DNA of 64,000 bases from Xanthomonas sacchari (GCF_040529065.1 NZ_CP132343.1:4464001-4528000), one strand, 5' to 3'. Numbered from the stretch's first letter, positions 1 through 10,186 are shown. A program made the numbers and translations. Notes: a model not told the origin generated them from the letters alone.

Positions 1-782
1 TGGAGCACACCCCGCAGGAACTGGCGGCGATGGCACCGGCCGCGCGCGAGGCGTTCTTCGCCACCGAGTCGCTGGCGGTGCAGACGCCGTACCTGATCAT
101 CGGCGCGGTGGTGCTGCTGTGGGCGCTGCTGATCGGGCTGACCCGCTTCCCGGCCACCCGCGCCGATGGCGAGGGCGCGCGCGCCGGTGGCTTCGGCCAG
201 CTGCGGCGCAATGGCCGCTTCGTGTTCGCGGTGGTCGCGCAGTTCTTCTACGTCGGCGCGCAGGTCGGCATCTGGAGCTACCTGATCCGCTACCTGCAGG
301 ACGGCGTGCCGGGCACCCCGGAAAAGACCGCCGCCGATTTCCTCACCCTGTCGCTGGTGCTGTTCATGGCCGGCCGCTTCATCGGCACCGCGCTGCTGCG
401 GTTCCTGGCGCCGGCGCGGCTGCTGGGCGTGTTCGCCCTGCTCAACCTGCTGCTGTGCGCGGTGGCGGTGGCGCTGCCGGGCTGGATCGGCCTGTATGCG
501 CTGGTCGCCAGCAGTCTGTTCATGTCGGTGATGTTCCCGACCATCTTCGCCCTGGGCCTGGACGGACTGGACGACGATGCGCGCAAGCTGGGTGCGTCGC
601 TGATCGTCATGGCGATCATCGGCGGCGCCGCGCTGACCGCGGTGATGGGCGCGGTGTCCGACCATGCCGGCATCCACTGGGCGCTGGCGGTGCCCGCCGT
701 CGGCTTCGCGGTGATCCTCGGCTTCGCGCTCCACGCGGCGCGCCGCGACGCGGCGTCCCTGCCCTCTGCCCGTGGAGCCTGA
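1..782 (+). CDS. fucP: L-fucose permease (MFS), C-terminal part, cut by window edge
   Basis: The frame is open from the left edge (first full codon at base 3), so the N-terminal part lies outside the window. The visible ~260 residues hold about six to seven hydrophobic segments separated by short charged loops, as in the C-terminal half of a 12-segment MFS sugar:proton symporter. The motif-rich helices (LALGLDGL region, IGGAALTAVMGAVSDHAG) resemble the FucP family of L-fucose/H+ symporters. The gene is followed after 3 bases by a mutarotase and faces an L-fucose catabolic operon, which supports L-fucose as substrate. The family is seen in the sequence; the exact sugar is inferred from context. 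FGHS-type (glucose/galactose) permeases of the same family are the alternative. Confidence 0.8.
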   Translation, partial: EHTPQELAAMAPAAREAFFATESLAVQTPYLIIGAVVLLWALLIGLTRFPATRADGEGARAGGFGQLRRNGRFVFAVVAQFFYVGAQVGIWSYLIRYLQDGVPGTPEKTAADFLTLSLVLFMAGRFIGTALLRFLAPARLLGVFALLNLLLCAVAVALPGWIGLYALVASSLFMSVMFPTIFALGLDGLDDDARKLGASLIVMAIIGGAALTAVMGAVSDHAGIHWALAVPAVGFAVILGFALHAARRDAASLPSARGA

Positions 783-785
783 GCC

Positions 786-1160
786 ATGCCGCGTCATTGC
801 TACCTGCTGGACCTGCACGAGGACCCGGCGCTGATCGCCGAATACGAACGCTGGCACCGTCCCGACACCGTGTGGTCGGAGATCGTCGCCTCGCTGCGTG
901 ACGCCGGCATCCGCGAGCTGGACATCCACCGCTGCGGCGATCGCCTGGTGATGCTGATGGAGGTGGACGAGGACTATTCGCCCGCGGCGAAAGCCGCCGC
1001 CGACGCCGCCAACCCGCGCGTTCAGGCGTGGGAGGAGTTGATGTGGCGCTTCCAGAAGCCGCTGCCCGGCTCGGCGCCTGGCGAGAAATGGCGCGAGGCG
1101 CTGCAGATCTTTTCGTTACAGGCGGCGCTGGCGGAACTTGAGCGCAAGAGCGCGGACTGA
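786..1160 (+). CDS. L-fucose/L-rhamnose mutarotase (RhaM family)
   Basis: This 124-residue protein has the compact RhaM (DUF718) layout: an early H-x-D-P-x-L-I-x-E-Y-x-x-W-H motif (E19, Y20 and H24 region), a central G-I-R-E-L-D-I segment and a C-terminal W-E-E-L-M-W-R-F-Q motif. Members interconvert alpha and beta anomers of 6-deoxy sugars. It starts 3 bases after the permease stop, so the two are probably co-transcribed and translationally coupled. Given the fucose operon opposite, it most likely supplies the anomer used by the L-fucose dehydrogenase. Length matches the usual ~105-125 residues. Soluble cytoplasmic protein; no signal peptide. Confidence 0.8.
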   Translation: MPRHCYLLDLHEDPALIAEYERWHRPDTVWSEIVASLRDAGIRELDIHRCGDRLVMLMEVDEDYSPAAKAAADAANPRVQAWEELMWRFQKPLPGSAPGEKWREALQIFSLQAALAELERKSAD

Positions 1161-1224
1161 GGCGATTGCGAGCGGGATGTCGGTCTTGACCGCTGGTGCA
1201 GGCGGTTGCAGTGCCGCTTCGTTT

Positions 1225-1300
1225 GTCGCGGCTGAAGCCGCTCCTACGAAAAGCGATCCGGGGCCACTGGCGCTGTCGTAGGAGCGGCTTCAGCCGCGAC
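1225..1300. repeat. Inverted pair of REP-type palindromes (family A)
   Basis: Two inverted copies of a 23-24 bp palindromic element (core GTAGGAGCGGCTTCAGCCGC) lie at 1225-1248 (reverse) and 1277-1300 (forward), in the gap between the convergent ends of the mutarotase gene and fucD. The pair can fold into a long hairpin and may end transcription from both sides. The same core recurs at 8501-8571, 17631-17654, 17872-17894, 17984-18006, 36353-36420, 40161-40184, 42749-42772 and 59124-59177. Confidence 0.85.
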
Positions 1301-1304
1301 CGCT

Positions 1305-2675
1305 TCAACGCCGCCGGTGCGCTTCCGTCAGCGGAAACGCACCTAGGCGGCAAACCTCGCCGCCCTGCGCCGCCAGATCCGCGCTCCAGAACGGGCCGTC
1401 CGGGTACAGGAACTGGCTGACCGAGGCGGCGTGCATCTCGGCCGAGAAGCCCGGCGTGGTCGGCGCCAGATAGCGGCCGTGGACGATCCGCACCGGATCG
1501 ACGAAGTGCTGGTGCAGGTGGTCGACGAACTCGATCGCGCGGTCTTCCATCTTGCCGGTGATGGCGACGAAATCGGCCATCGCCAGGTGTTGCACCAGTT
1601 CGCACAGGCCCACGCCGCCGGCATGCGGGAACACGCGCACGCCGAACTTGGCCGCCAGCAACAGGATCGCCAGGTTCTCGTTGACGCCGCCCACGCGCGC
1701 GGCATCGATCTGGATCAGGTCCACCGCGCCGGCCTGCAGCAACTGCTTGAACACCACCCGGTTCTGGGTGTGCTCGCCGGTGGACACCGGCACCGGCGCA
1801 ATACCGCGGCGGATCGCGGCGTGGCCGAGCACGTCGTCGGGGCTGGTCGGCTCCTCGATCCAGGCGATGTCGAACTCGGCGAGCTGGCGCATCCAGGCGA
1901 TCGCCGGGCCCACGTCCCAGCGCTGGTTGGCGTCCACCGCCATGGCGATGTCCGGGCCGATCGCGGCGCGCGCCAGGCGGCAGCGGCGGATGTCGTCCTC
2001 CACGTTGGCGCCGACCTTGAGCTTGATGGTGCGGAAGCCATCGGCCACCGCTTCCTTGGCCAGGCGCACCAGCTTCTCGTCGGAATAGCCGAGCCAGCCC
2101 GGCGAGGTGGTGTAGGCCGGATAGCCCTGTTCCAGCAACGTCTGGATACGTTCGGCGCGCAGCGGTTCGGCGGCGCGTAACATGGCCAGCGCCTCGTCGG
2201 GGGTCAGCGCGTCGCTGAGGTAGCGGAAGTCGATCGCGGCCACCAGTTGCTCCGGCGACAGCTCGGCGATGAAGCGCCACAGCGGCTTGCCGGCGCGACG
2301 CGCGGCCATGTCCCAGGCGGCGTTGACCACGGCGCCGATGGCCATGTGCATCACGCCCTTCTCCGGGCCCAGCCAGCGCAGCTGCGAGTCGTCGGTGAGG
2401 CTGCGCGCGAACCCGCCCAAGTCGCCGATCACCGTCTCCACGTCGCGGCCGACCACGTGATGCGCCAGCGCCGCCACCGCCGCGCTCTGCACGTCGTTGC
2501 CGCGGCCGATGGTGAAGGCCAGGCCGTAGCCGGCCAGGCCGTCGTCGGCGTCGGTGCGCAGGCGCAGATAGGCGGCCGAATAATCCGGATCCGGATTCAT
2601 CGCATCGGAACCGTCCAGTTCGCGCGAGGTGGGGAAACGGACGTCGAAGGTCTCGAGCGCGACGATTTTGCTCAT
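1305..2675 (-). CDS. fucD: L-fuconate dehydratase (enolase superfamily)
   Basis: It dehydrates L-fuconate to 2-keto-3-deoxy-L-fuconate, step 3 of the non-phosphorylated L-fucose route. The start at 2675 gives 456 residues, and with it the enolase-superfamily residues fall at K218-x-K220, D248 (VDAN), E274 (WIEEP), E301 (TGEH) and H351 (FPHAGG). K220, D248, E274, E301 and H351 are the numbers I recall for the characterised X. campestris enzyme, which fixes the start; the longer upstream frame runs into a repeat. The protein is slightly longer at the C-terminus than the ~441 residues usual for the family, ending in a basic tail. Last gene of the fuc operon, 270 bp after the hydrolase gene; that gap carries a repeat pair. 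Confidence 0.95.
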   Translation of the reverse strand: MSKIVALETFDVRFPTSRELDGSDAMNPDPDYSAAYLRLRTDADDGLAGYGLAFTIGRGNDVQSAAVAALAHHVVGRDVETVIGDLGGFARSLTDDSQLRWLGPEKGVMHMAIGAVVNAAWDMAARRAGKPLWRFIAELSPEQLVAAIDFRYLSDALTPDEALAMLRAAEPLRAERIQTLLEQGYPAYTTSPGWLGYSDEKLVRLAKEAVADGFRTIKLKVGANVEDDIRRCRLARAAIGPDIAMAVDANQRWDVGPAIAWMRQLAEFDIAWIEEPTSPDDVLGHAAIRRGIAPVPVSTGEHTQNRVVFKQLLQAGAVDLIQIDAARVGGVNENLAILLLAAKFGVRVFPHAGGVGLCELVQHLAMADFVAITGKMEDRAIEFVDHLHQHFVDPVRIVHGRYLAPTTPGFSAEMHAASVSQFLYPDGPFWSADLAAQGGEVCRLGAFPLTEAHRRR

Positions 2676-2730
2676 GGGGATCCTGGTCGGTGAGGCGGAA
2701 AGAGGAACGGTCGAAAACAACGATGGAGCA

Positions 2731-2770
2731 GCCCCTCTCCCCCCGGGAGAGGGGTTGGGGTGAGGGTGCG
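2731..2770. repeat. Family B palindromic repeat (CCTCTCCC...GGGAGAGG)
   Basis: A GC-rich perfect stem of CCCCTCTCCC/GGGAGAGGGG followed by TTGGGGTGAGGGT. It is one arm of an inverted pair with the copy at 2890-2928 between the hydrolase and fucD genes. Related copies occur at 15483-15531, 28711-28754, 29426-29458, 41838-41882 and 41932-41970. Confidence 0.8.
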
Positions 2771-2889
2771 GTGGTGCAGGACTGCAGCCGACCCTGTGAA
2801 ACAAGAACGAAGCGAGGAACAAGCAGCGGGATTGCTCTCTCGCGAGCGAAAGCCGCACCGGAATGCATGGCGAGGTGGCTTCGCCCCGG

Positions 2890-2928
2890 ACCCTCACCCC
2901 CAACCCCTCTCCCGAGGGGAGAGGGGCT
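2890..2928. repeat. Family B palindromic repeat, inverted copy
   Basis: The reverse-orientation partner of the element at 2731-2770: ACCCTCACCCC-CAACCCCTCTCCC followed by a GAGGGGAGAGGGG arm. The two copies lie 120 bp apart inside the fuc operon, between the FAH-family hydrolase gene and fucD, and could fold into a large hairpin in the mRNA that separates expression of the two genes. Confidence 0.8.
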
Positions 2929-2945
2929 TACATCTCGCGCGTTGC

Positions 2946-3803
2946 TTACTGCGCGTCGCGCGGATGCGCGACCACGGCCTGGCGTTGCTCGCCCAGGCCT
3001 TCGATGCCCAGCCGCATCACGTCGCCCGGCTTCAGGTACACCTGCGGCTTCTGCCCCAGGCCCACGCCCGGCGGCGTGCCGGTGCTGATCACGTCGCCCG
3101 GCAACAGCGTCATGTAGCGGCTGATGTGGCTGACCAGCTCGGCCACGCCGAACACCATCGTGCGGGTGCTGCCGTTCTGGTAGCGGTGGCCGTTGACCTC
3201 CAGCCACATCGACAGGTTCTGCGGATCCGGCACCTCGTCGGCGGTGACCAGCCACGGGCCGATCGGGCCGAAGCCGTCGCAACTCTTGCCCTTCACCCAC
3301 TGCCCGCCGTGCTCCAGCTGGAACGCGCGCTCGGACAGGTCGTTGATCACCGCATAGCCGGCGACGTGCGACAGCGCCTCGTCCACCGACACGTCGCGCG
3401 CGGTATCGCCGATCACCACGCCCAGCTCCACTTCCCAGTCGGTCTTGAGCGAACCGCGCGGGATCGTCACGGTGTCGTTGGGGCCGCTGATCGCGCTGGT
3501 GGCCTTCATGAACAACACCGGCATCTCCGGCACCGCCATGCCCGACTCGGCGGCGTGGTCGGCGTAGTTCAGCCCGACGCAGATGAACTTGCCGACACGG
3601 CCCACGGCGGCGCCGTAGCGCACCTCGCCGTCCACCTGCGGCAGCGTGGCCGGATCGAGCGCGCGCAGCCTGGCCAGGCCGGCGGCGGTGAGATGCTCGC
3701 CGGCGATGTCGTCGATCACCGCCGAGAGGTCGCGCAGGTGGCCGTCGGCATCGAGCAGGGCCGGGCGTTCGTGGCCGGGTTCGCCGTAACGCAGCAGTTT
3801 CAT
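2946..3803 (-). CDS. 2,4-diketo-3-deoxy-L-fuconate hydrolase (FAH family)
   Basis: A 285-residue fumarylacetoacetate-hydrolase fold protein. The metal-binding set is visible as E124 and E126 (DWEVELG) plus D155 (INDLSER), and the family motif KFICVGLNYADHA lies at 72-84. In the characterised Xanthomonas L-fucose route the member beside fucD splits 2,4-diketo-3-deoxy-L-fuconate to pyruvate and L-lactate; the position here between the ketodeoxyfuconate dehydrogenase and FucD argues for that last step. Ends with a short variable tail. Cytoplasmic, divalent-metal dependent (family knowledge). The gene begins 33 bp after the dehydrogenase gene. Confidence 0.88.
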   Translation of the reverse strand: MKLLRYGEPGHERPALLDADGHLRDLSAVIDDIAGEHLTAAGLARLRALDPATLPQVDGEVRYGAAVGRVGKFICVGLNYADHAAESGMAVPEMPVLFMKATSAISGPNDTVTIPRGSLKTDWEVELGVVIGDTARDVSVDEALSHVAGYAVINDLSERAFQLEHGGQWVKGKSCDGFGPIGPWLVTADEVPDPQNLSMWLEVNGHRYQNGSTRTMVFGVAELVSHISRYMTLLPGDVISTGTPPGVGLGQKPQVYLKPGDVMRLGIEGLGEQRQAVVAHPRDAQ

Positions 3804-3836
3804 GGGGAAATCCTCTGTCGTAGTGGGAAGGCGCAG

Positions 3837-4583
3837 TCAGTTCGACCAGCCGCCGTCGATGATGTGGGTCTGGCCGGTGGTGAACGAGGAGTCGTCCGAG
3901 GCCAGGTACACCACCAGTTGCGCGATCTCGCGCGGGTCGCCCAGGCGGCCCATCGGCTGGCGGTCGGTGAAGCTCTTCCACACCGCCTGCTCGTCGCCGC
4001 CCAGTGCCTTGACCCGCTCGCCCAGCGACGGCGTCTTGATCGTGCCGGGGCAGATCGCGTTGCAGCGGATGCCCTTGGCCACGTAGTCGGCGGCGATGGC
4101 CTTGCTCAGGCCGATCACCGCCGCCTTGGTCACGCCGTAGGCGAAGCGGTTGGGCACGCCCTTGATGCTGGACGCCACCGAGGACATGTTGACGATGCTG
4201 CCGCGGCCCTGCGCGAGCATGCCCGGCAGCACCGCCTGGCACAGGTAGTACATCGCATCGACGTTGATCGCGAACGAGCGCTTCCAGGCCGACGCGTCGC
4301 AGTCGAGGATGCTGCCCTGGTGCACGTAGCCGGCGCAGTTGAACAGCACGTCGAAGGTCGGCTGCGCCGCCACCAGCGCCTGGATCGCGGCGGGATCGGT
4401 GACGTCCAGCGTCTGCGTGACGATGCCGTCGGACTCGGCGGCCAGCGCCTGCAGCGCGGCGGCGTCGATGTCGGTGGCCAGCACCTGCGCGCCTTCGCGC
4501 GCGCAGGCCAGTGCGCTCTCGCGGCCGATGCCGGCGCCGGCGGCGGTGATCAGGCAACGCTTGCCTTGCAGACGGCCGCTCAT
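3837..4583 (-). CDS. 2-keto-3-deoxy-L-fuconate dehydrogenase (SDR)
   Basis: A 248-residue classical short-chain dehydrogenase. The nucleotide-binding TxxxGxG pattern is at 13-20 (TAAGAGIG), NCAG at 82-85, N107, the catalytic S134/S135 region and YGVTK with Y149 and K153. D38 in the ATDID segment suggests NAD+ preference. The start at 4583 is chosen because it follows GGGAG at suitable spacing and puts the Rossmann motif close to the N-terminus; the longer frame upstream is not needed. By position between the lactonase and the diketo hydrolase it should oxidise 2-keto-3-deoxy-L-fuconate to the 2,4-diketo acid. Confidence 0.88.
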   Translation of the reverse strand: MSGRLQGKRCLITAAGAGIGRESALACAREGAQVLATDIDAAALQALAAESDGIVTQTLDVTDPAAIQALVAAQPTFDVLFNCAGYVHQGSILDCDASAWKRSFAINVDAMYYLCQAVLPGMLAQGRGSIVNMSSVASSIKGVPNRFAYGVTKAAVIGLSKAIAADYVAKGIRCNAICPGTIKTPSLGERVKALGGDEQAVWKSFTDRQPMGRLGDPREIAQLVVYLASDDSSFTTGQTHIIDGGWSN

Positions 4584-4614
4584 GCGCGGCTCCCGGAAAC
4601 GGACACGAACGTGG

Positions 4615-5496
4615 TCATGGGGCGGGACTCCAGGTGGGGGAGGAAGCAATCGGATCGGACAGGCGATAGACGCGCCGCGCAGTGCCGGCAAACACCGCCT
4701 CGGCAGCGCCGGCGGCATGCTGCGCGACCCAGGCCTGCGCCAGCGCCATCCACGCGGCGTAGTCGGCGCGTTGGGTCAGCACCGGCCAGTCGCTGCCCCA
4801 CAGCAGCCGCTGCGCGCCGAAGCAGGCGAACAGGTGCGCCACGTAGGGCGCCAGCAGCGGAGTGTCGAGGGCGGCATCGGCCGGCAGTTCGGTGAGCAGG
4901 CCGGACAGTTTGCACACCACGTTGGGGTGCTGCGCCAGCTGCACCACGCCATCGGCCCAGGCCCGGAAGTCGGCACCGCCGATGGCGGGCTTGGCGGCAT
5001 GGTCCAGCACCACGCGCAAGTGAGGGTGACGCTGCAGCCGTGCCAGCAGCGCCGGCAGGTGCAGCGGCCGCACCAGCGCATCGAAGGCCAGGTCGTGCTG
5101 CAGCAGCGCGTCGAAGGCCGCATCCAGCTGCGGCTGCGCCAGCCACTGCGGATCGGCCAGGTCCTGCACCATCGGCCGCAGCCCCTTGAGCAGGCCGGCG
5201 CCGTCGGCGCACAGCGCGGCGATGCGCGCGGCGACGTCGGCGGTGTCGAAATCCACCCAGCCGACCACGCCGACGATGCGCGGCTCGGTCCGCGCCAGCT
5301 GCAGCAGATAGCGGGTTTCCGCCTCGCTCTGCGCCGCCTGCACCGCCACCAGCGCGGTCACGCCGTGCGTGTCGAGCGTCGCGGCCAGGTCCTCGGGCAG
5401 GTAATCGCGGTACAGCACGCCCAGGTCCGGGGTCAGCCAGGCATAGTCGCCACGCGCCAGGCGCCAGAAATGCACATGGGCGTCGATGATGGTCAC
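4615..5496 (-). CDS. L-fuconolactonase (amidohydrolase family)
   Basis: Opens L-fucono-1,5-lactone to L-fuconate. The 293-residue protein starts with a GTG codon at 5496 that overlaps the stop of the dehydrogenase gene (GTGA), so translation is coupled. The N-terminal DAHVHFW motif (H7, H9), the LDHAAKP motif and the LLWGSDWPV motif near the C-terminus are those of the COG3618 amidohydrolase-type lactonases. The metal-dependent TIM-barrel fold and the fuconolactone substrate follow from the family and the operon. No signal peptide. Confidence 0.88.
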   Translation of the reverse strand: MTIIDAHVHFWRLARGDYAWLTPDLGVLYRDYLPEDLAATLDTHGVTALVAVQAAQSEAETRYLLQLARTEPRIVGVVGWVDFDTADVAARIAALCADGAGLLKGLRPMVQDLADPQWLAQPQLDAAFDALLQHDLAFDALVRPLHLPALLARLQRHPHLRVVLDHAAKPAIGGADFRAWADGVVQLAQHPNVVCKLSGLLTELPADAALDTPLLAPYVAHLFACFGAQRLLWGSDWPVLTQRADYAAWMALAQAWVAQHAAGAAEAVFAGTARRVYRLSDPIASSPTWSPAP

Positions 5497-6527
5497 GGCG
5501 TCGGCACCGGCGCACGCAGCAGGTCGTCGTCGCGCAGCTGTTGCCACAGCGCCCCGGGAATCGCCGCGCGCAGGCGCGTGGCGGCGCTGGCCACTTCCGC
5601 CGACGTGCGCATGCCCGCGACCACCGCGCTCACCGCCGGATGCGCAAGCGGGAACTGCAGCGCCGCCGCGCCCACGTCCACGCCGTGTGCCGCACAGGCC
5701 GCGAACAGGCGCTGCGCGTGCTGCAGCGTGGCCGCATCCACCGGCGCGTAGTTGTAGGTCTCGCCCGGCCCGCGCGCATCGCTCAGCAGCCCGGAACTGT
5801 ACGGCCCGGCCACCAGGATGCCGACCTGCCGCTGCAGCGCCTGCGCCATGATCCGCTGCGCGGCGTGCTGTTCGAGCAGGGTGTAGCGGCCGGCCAGCAT
5901 CACGCAGTCGAGCGGGAACAGCGGCATCAGTTCCACCGCCACGTCTTCCTCGTTGACGCCGATGCCGATCGCCCGGCACGCGCCCTGCGCCTTCAGCGCG
6001 GCCATCGTCGGCAGCGCTTCGTCCAGCGCCTGCCGCAGCATGGCCGGATGGCGCTCGCCGTGGGTCAGGCGGCCGATGTCGTGCAGCAGCAGCACATCGA
6101 TGTGATCGGTGCCGAGCCGCTGCAGGCTGCTTTCGAAGGCACGCAGCACGCCGTCGCGGCTGTAGTCGAATTCGGCGCGGCGCCCGGCCACGGCGAAGCC
6201 ATCGCGCCCTGGCGCGGCCGCGGCATCGTCGTAGACGCAGCGCCCGACCTTGGTCGAGAGCGTGTAGCTGGCGCGCGGCAGCCCGCGCAGGCCCTGCCCC
6301 AGGCGTTGCTCGCTCAGCCCGTAGCCGTAGTACGGCGCGGTGTCGAAATGGCGGATGCCGGCGGCATAGGCATCGGCCACCGCGGCCAGCGCCACCGCAT
6401 CGTCCACCTCGGCGTACAGATTGCCGATCGGCGCGGCGCCGAAGCCCAGGGTGGACAACTGCACGCCACTGCGGCCCAGCGCGCGCGGCGCCAGAGTGGC
6501 GTCGGCGGCGACAGCGCTCAGCGCCAT
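5493..6527 (-). CDS. L-fucose (D-threo-aldose) dehydrogenase, aldo/keto reductase
   Basis: First enzyme of the operon: oxidises L-fucose to the lactone with NAD(P)+. The 344-residue protein shows the aldo/keto reductase tetrad D62, Y67 (FDTAPYYG), K93 (STKVG) and H149 (LLLHDIG). The layout, including GFGAAPIGNLY at 28-38 and a C-terminal cofactor loop VVAGMRT, matches the D-threo-aldose 1-dehydrogenase branch. The stop overlaps the next start (GTGA). A -35/-10-like promoter lies ~170 bp upstream. Confidence 0.88.
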   Translation of the reverse strand: MALSAVAADATLAPRALGRSGVQLSTLGFGAAPIGNLYAEVDDAVALAAVADAYAAGIRHFDTAPYYGYGLSEQRLGQGLRGLPRASYTLSTKVGRCVYDDAAAAPGRDGFAVAGRRAEFDYSRDGVLRAFESSLQRLGTDHIDVLLLHDIGRLTHGERHPAMLRQALDEALPTMAALKAQGACRAIGIGVNEEDVAVELMPLFPLDCVMLAGRYTLLEQHAAQRIMAQALQRQVGILVAGPYSSGLLSDARGPGETYNYAPVDAATLQHAQRLFAACAAHGVDVGAAALQFPLAHPAVSAVVAGMRTSAEVASAATRLRAAIPGALWQQLRDDDLLRAPVPTP

Positions 6528-6923
6528 GCGCGCACATCCGCAACGACGGCCACAGCGGATCGCCCACGGACGCGCGAGGGACGGAAGTTGCTGGGGTCAC
6601 GCATGGCACGCCTCTGCCCGGGGTCGGGCGCGATGAAGGAAGGCCGCAGCATGCACGCCCGGAATGGCGATGGCGCGGCGACTGTTCGCATATGAATATA
6701 GCAATCACAAGTGAACAATCAACCTGCAGCGCAGCAATTCCGCTCGGCGCCCGGCCGAGCAGGTCGGCGCAGGCCGATGGCACTCGATGCGCCTCTGGAT
6801 CCCGCGGAGTCGGTCATGGCGCATGCCACCGGGCACGCCGAGGACAAAGGGGCGGCGCGAGGACGCGATCGACAGGTCCCTTCGCGCCGTGCGCGCCTGG
6901 CTGCCTCGCTCGGGTCGGCGGAC
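6528..6923. other. Intergenic region upstream of the fuc operon
   Basis: No convincing gene on either strand. The only structure I see is a promoter-like pair (6695-6722) on the - strand and a locally AT-rich stretch around it. A regulator gene for the fuc operon is not present here; it probably lies to the left of the window. Confidence 0.6.
6695..6722 (-). promoter_or_regulatory. Candidate promoter of the fuc operon
   Basis: On the - strand, TTGATT (6722-6717) and TATATT (6700-6695) are separated by 16 bp, close to sigma-70 consensus (4/6 and 5/6). It lies in one of the few AT-rich patches of this region and points at the dehydrogenase gene, leaving a leader of roughly 160 bases. Confidence 0.45.
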
Positions 6924-7382
6924 TCAGCGCGCAGCCGGCCGCGTGCCGAAGGCCAGGCGGGTCGCCTTGCGGTCGAACTGCAGCGCCACGCGCATGCGCC
7001 CCTCGGTCATCGGCCGCACGATCCAGCGCACCTGCGCCTCGCCGAAGCCGGACGTCACCACCGGAATGGCCAGGAACCAGCTCGGTCCCGGCCCAACGCA
7101 GTACCAGAACGCATCGGCGGTCTGCAGCGCGGCACCCGGCGCGATCGAATACACATGGCTGTAGCTACCCTCGATGGTCTGCTTGGATCGCTTGACCACG
7201 GTCAGGTCGCTGCCACGCAACGGCCCGTGCTCGCCCGGAAACGCCTGCTCGCGGAACGAAGCCTCCAGCAGGGCCGTCACCTGGTTGCGCCCCAAGCGAT
7301 ACAGCGCGCCGATCGACAGGGCGGCGCTGCCGAGGAAGACGACGGTGATCACGCCCGCGACCACATAGGGCAGCCACGTCAT
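6924..7382 (-). CDS. Small membrane-anchored protein of unknown function
   Basis: A 152-residue protein with one N-terminal hydrophobic segment (about 3-27, YVVAGVITVVFLGSAALS) followed by a soluble domain with a beta-rich look. I do not recognise a family. The start at 7382 (ATG) overlaps the stop of the HAD phosphatase gene (ATGA), so the two are translationally coupled and probably work together or are regulated together. The N-in/C-out anchor topology is a guess from the charges. Confidence 0.75.
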   Translation of the reverse strand: MTWLPYVVAGVITVVFLGSAALSIGALYRLGRNQVTALLEASFREQAFPGEHGPLRGSDLTVVKRSKQTIEGSYSHVYSIAPGAALQTADAFWYCVGPGPSWFLAIPVVTSGFGEAQVRWIVRPMTEGRMRVALQFDRKATRLAFGTRPAAR

Positions 7383-8086
7383 GCGTCGCCGCCCACAGCC
7401 TCGCAGGCGCCGCGCGCGCCTGCCTGCGCCGGACGCGACTGCGTGCAGGCACCGGTACCCAGCACCAGGGACCGCAGCGCGTCCGGCCGCTGCAGCAATG
7501 GCAGCGGCGTGTGTAGCTGCAACGCGGCCGGCAAGGTGTAGCCCCAGGCCACGCCGGCAAACGCGATGCCGGCCTGGCGCGCGGCCTCGGCATCGCGGAT
7601 CTCGTCGCCCACGCACAGCGCCCGCGCGGCGGGAACGCCGCAGGCACGCAGGCTGGCGCGCAGCTTGCGGCGCTTGCCCAGCACCGCCGCGCCGCAGCGC
7701 ACGTCGCGGAACTGCGCGAGCAGCGCCGGGCCGAGCACGCGCTCGACGTTGGCGTGGCTGTTGGACGTGACCAGGGCCAGGTGCACGCCGGCCTGCGCCA
7801 GCTGCGCGAGCAACTCGGCGACGCCGTCGAACAGCGCGATGCGCTCGATCTGCGCGCTCATCAGCGTGCGCATGCGTTGCGCCACCGCCGGCACCCGCCA
7901 CCAGCGCAGGCCGCTGCGCGCCATCAGCTCGCGTGCACTCAGGCTGCGGATCTCATCCAGCCGCGCCACGTCGAAGCGGCGGAAGCCGAATTCGTCGGCG
8001 ACGCCGTTGATGGTCGCCAGGAACCAGGGAAACGAGTCGGCCAGGGTGCCGTCGAAATCGAAGATGACCAGGTCGTAGTGGCGCAT
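7379..8086 (-). CDS. HAD-superfamily phosphatase (phosphoglycolate phosphatase-like)
   Basis: A 235-residue HAD hydrolase. Motif I is DFDGTLADS (nucleophile D10, acid D12), motif II is VTSN near the middle, a conserved K precedes motif IV, and motif IV is CVGDEIRDAEAA. The cap region after motif I is alpha-helical as in Gph-type enzymes, suggesting a small phosphorylated metabolite as substrate. The last ~25 residues are Ala/Gly/Gln-rich and probably disordered. Coupled to the downstream membrane protein gene. Confidence 0.85.
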   Translation of the reverse strand: MRHYDLVIFDFDGTLADSFPWFLATINGVADEFGFRRFDVARLDEIRSLSARELMARSGLRWWRVPAVAQRMRTLMSAQIERIALFDGVAELLAQLAQAGVHLALVTSNSHANVERVLGPALLAQFRDVRCGAAVLGKRRKLRASLRACGVPAARALCVGDEIRDAEAARQAGIAFAGVAWGYTLPAALQLHTPLPLLQRPDALRSLVLGTGACTQSRPAQAGARGACEAVGGDA

Positions 8087-8252
8087 GCGGCGCCAGCATG
8101 CCGGAGCGTTGGAGTCGGCGCCAGCGACAAGCCTGCCGATCGCGGCGGCGAGGCGCGCGGATTGGCTAGCCTTTCATCCACCGTTGCCGTGCGCTTCACC
8201 CGCAACCACCGGCCCAGCGCGCACGCTGGACCCTCATCGCACGGAGACGCCC

Positions 8253-8471
8253 ATGCACATGCAATCGCCCAATCCCGGCCAGGATCCGCAGCAGCCACCG
8301 AACGAGGTGCCGGGCCAGGTGCCGAATCCGGGTGTCGACCCGACCCCGGATCGCCCGATCGATCCGACTCCCGACCAGCCGATCGATCCGACCATCCCGC
8401 CGATCCAGGATCCCGTCGGCGACGTCGACGCCCCGGTGCCGGGTCCGCACGGGCCGACGCAGTACGTCTGA
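8253..8471 (+). CDS. Proline-rich 72-residue protein
   Basis: Begins with an ATG preceded by CGGAGA at good spacing. The protein is almost entirely Pro, Asp, Gln and Ile, with imperfect repeats of the type D-P-T-P-D-x-P-I-D-P-T in the middle. It has no hydrophobic core, signal peptide or membrane segment and should be unstructured. I cannot name a function. The codon pattern (G/C third positions, no stops) and ribosome binding site make it a plausible real gene rather than noise; the acidic-proline composition is unlike its neighbours. Confidence 0.6.
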   Translation: MHMQSPNPGQDPQQPPNEVPGQVPNPGVDPTPDRPIDPTPDQPIDPTIPPIQDPVGDVDAPVPGPHGPTQYV

Positions 8472-8499
8472 ACCATCGCCGCGCGGAGAGACTCCACCG

Positions 8500-8571
8500 T
8501 CGTAGGAGTGGCTTCAGCCGCGACCAGGCTTTCCCAGGAACGCCCGGTCGCGGTCGAAACCACGCCTACGT
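8500..8571. repeat. Inverted pair of family A REP palindromes
   Basis: A forward copy (8501-8525) and a degenerate reverse copy (8546-8571) flank a ~21 bp loop containing TTCCCAGGAACGCCC, the same loop type as at 36353-36420. Sited between the convergent proline-rich gene and glpK. Confidence 0.75.
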
Positions 8572-8583
8572 GTCTTGCTCGCC

Positions 8584-10137
<1,554 letters not shown>

Positions 10138-10186
10138 TTAGGGAGGCGCGCACGCCGCGCGCGGAAACGACCGCGCTGCCGGCGCG

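Noticed and set aside
616-4557. 1,313-codon frame on the - strand
   Set aside because: It crosses three real genes in another frame, has Arg/Pro/Gly-rich shadow composition and no ribosome binding site.
2760-4895. 711-codon frame on + opposite the fucose operon
   Set aside because: It is an antisense shadow of the hydrolase and dehydrogenase genes; His/Arg/Ala-rich composition typical of GC-rich antisense frames.
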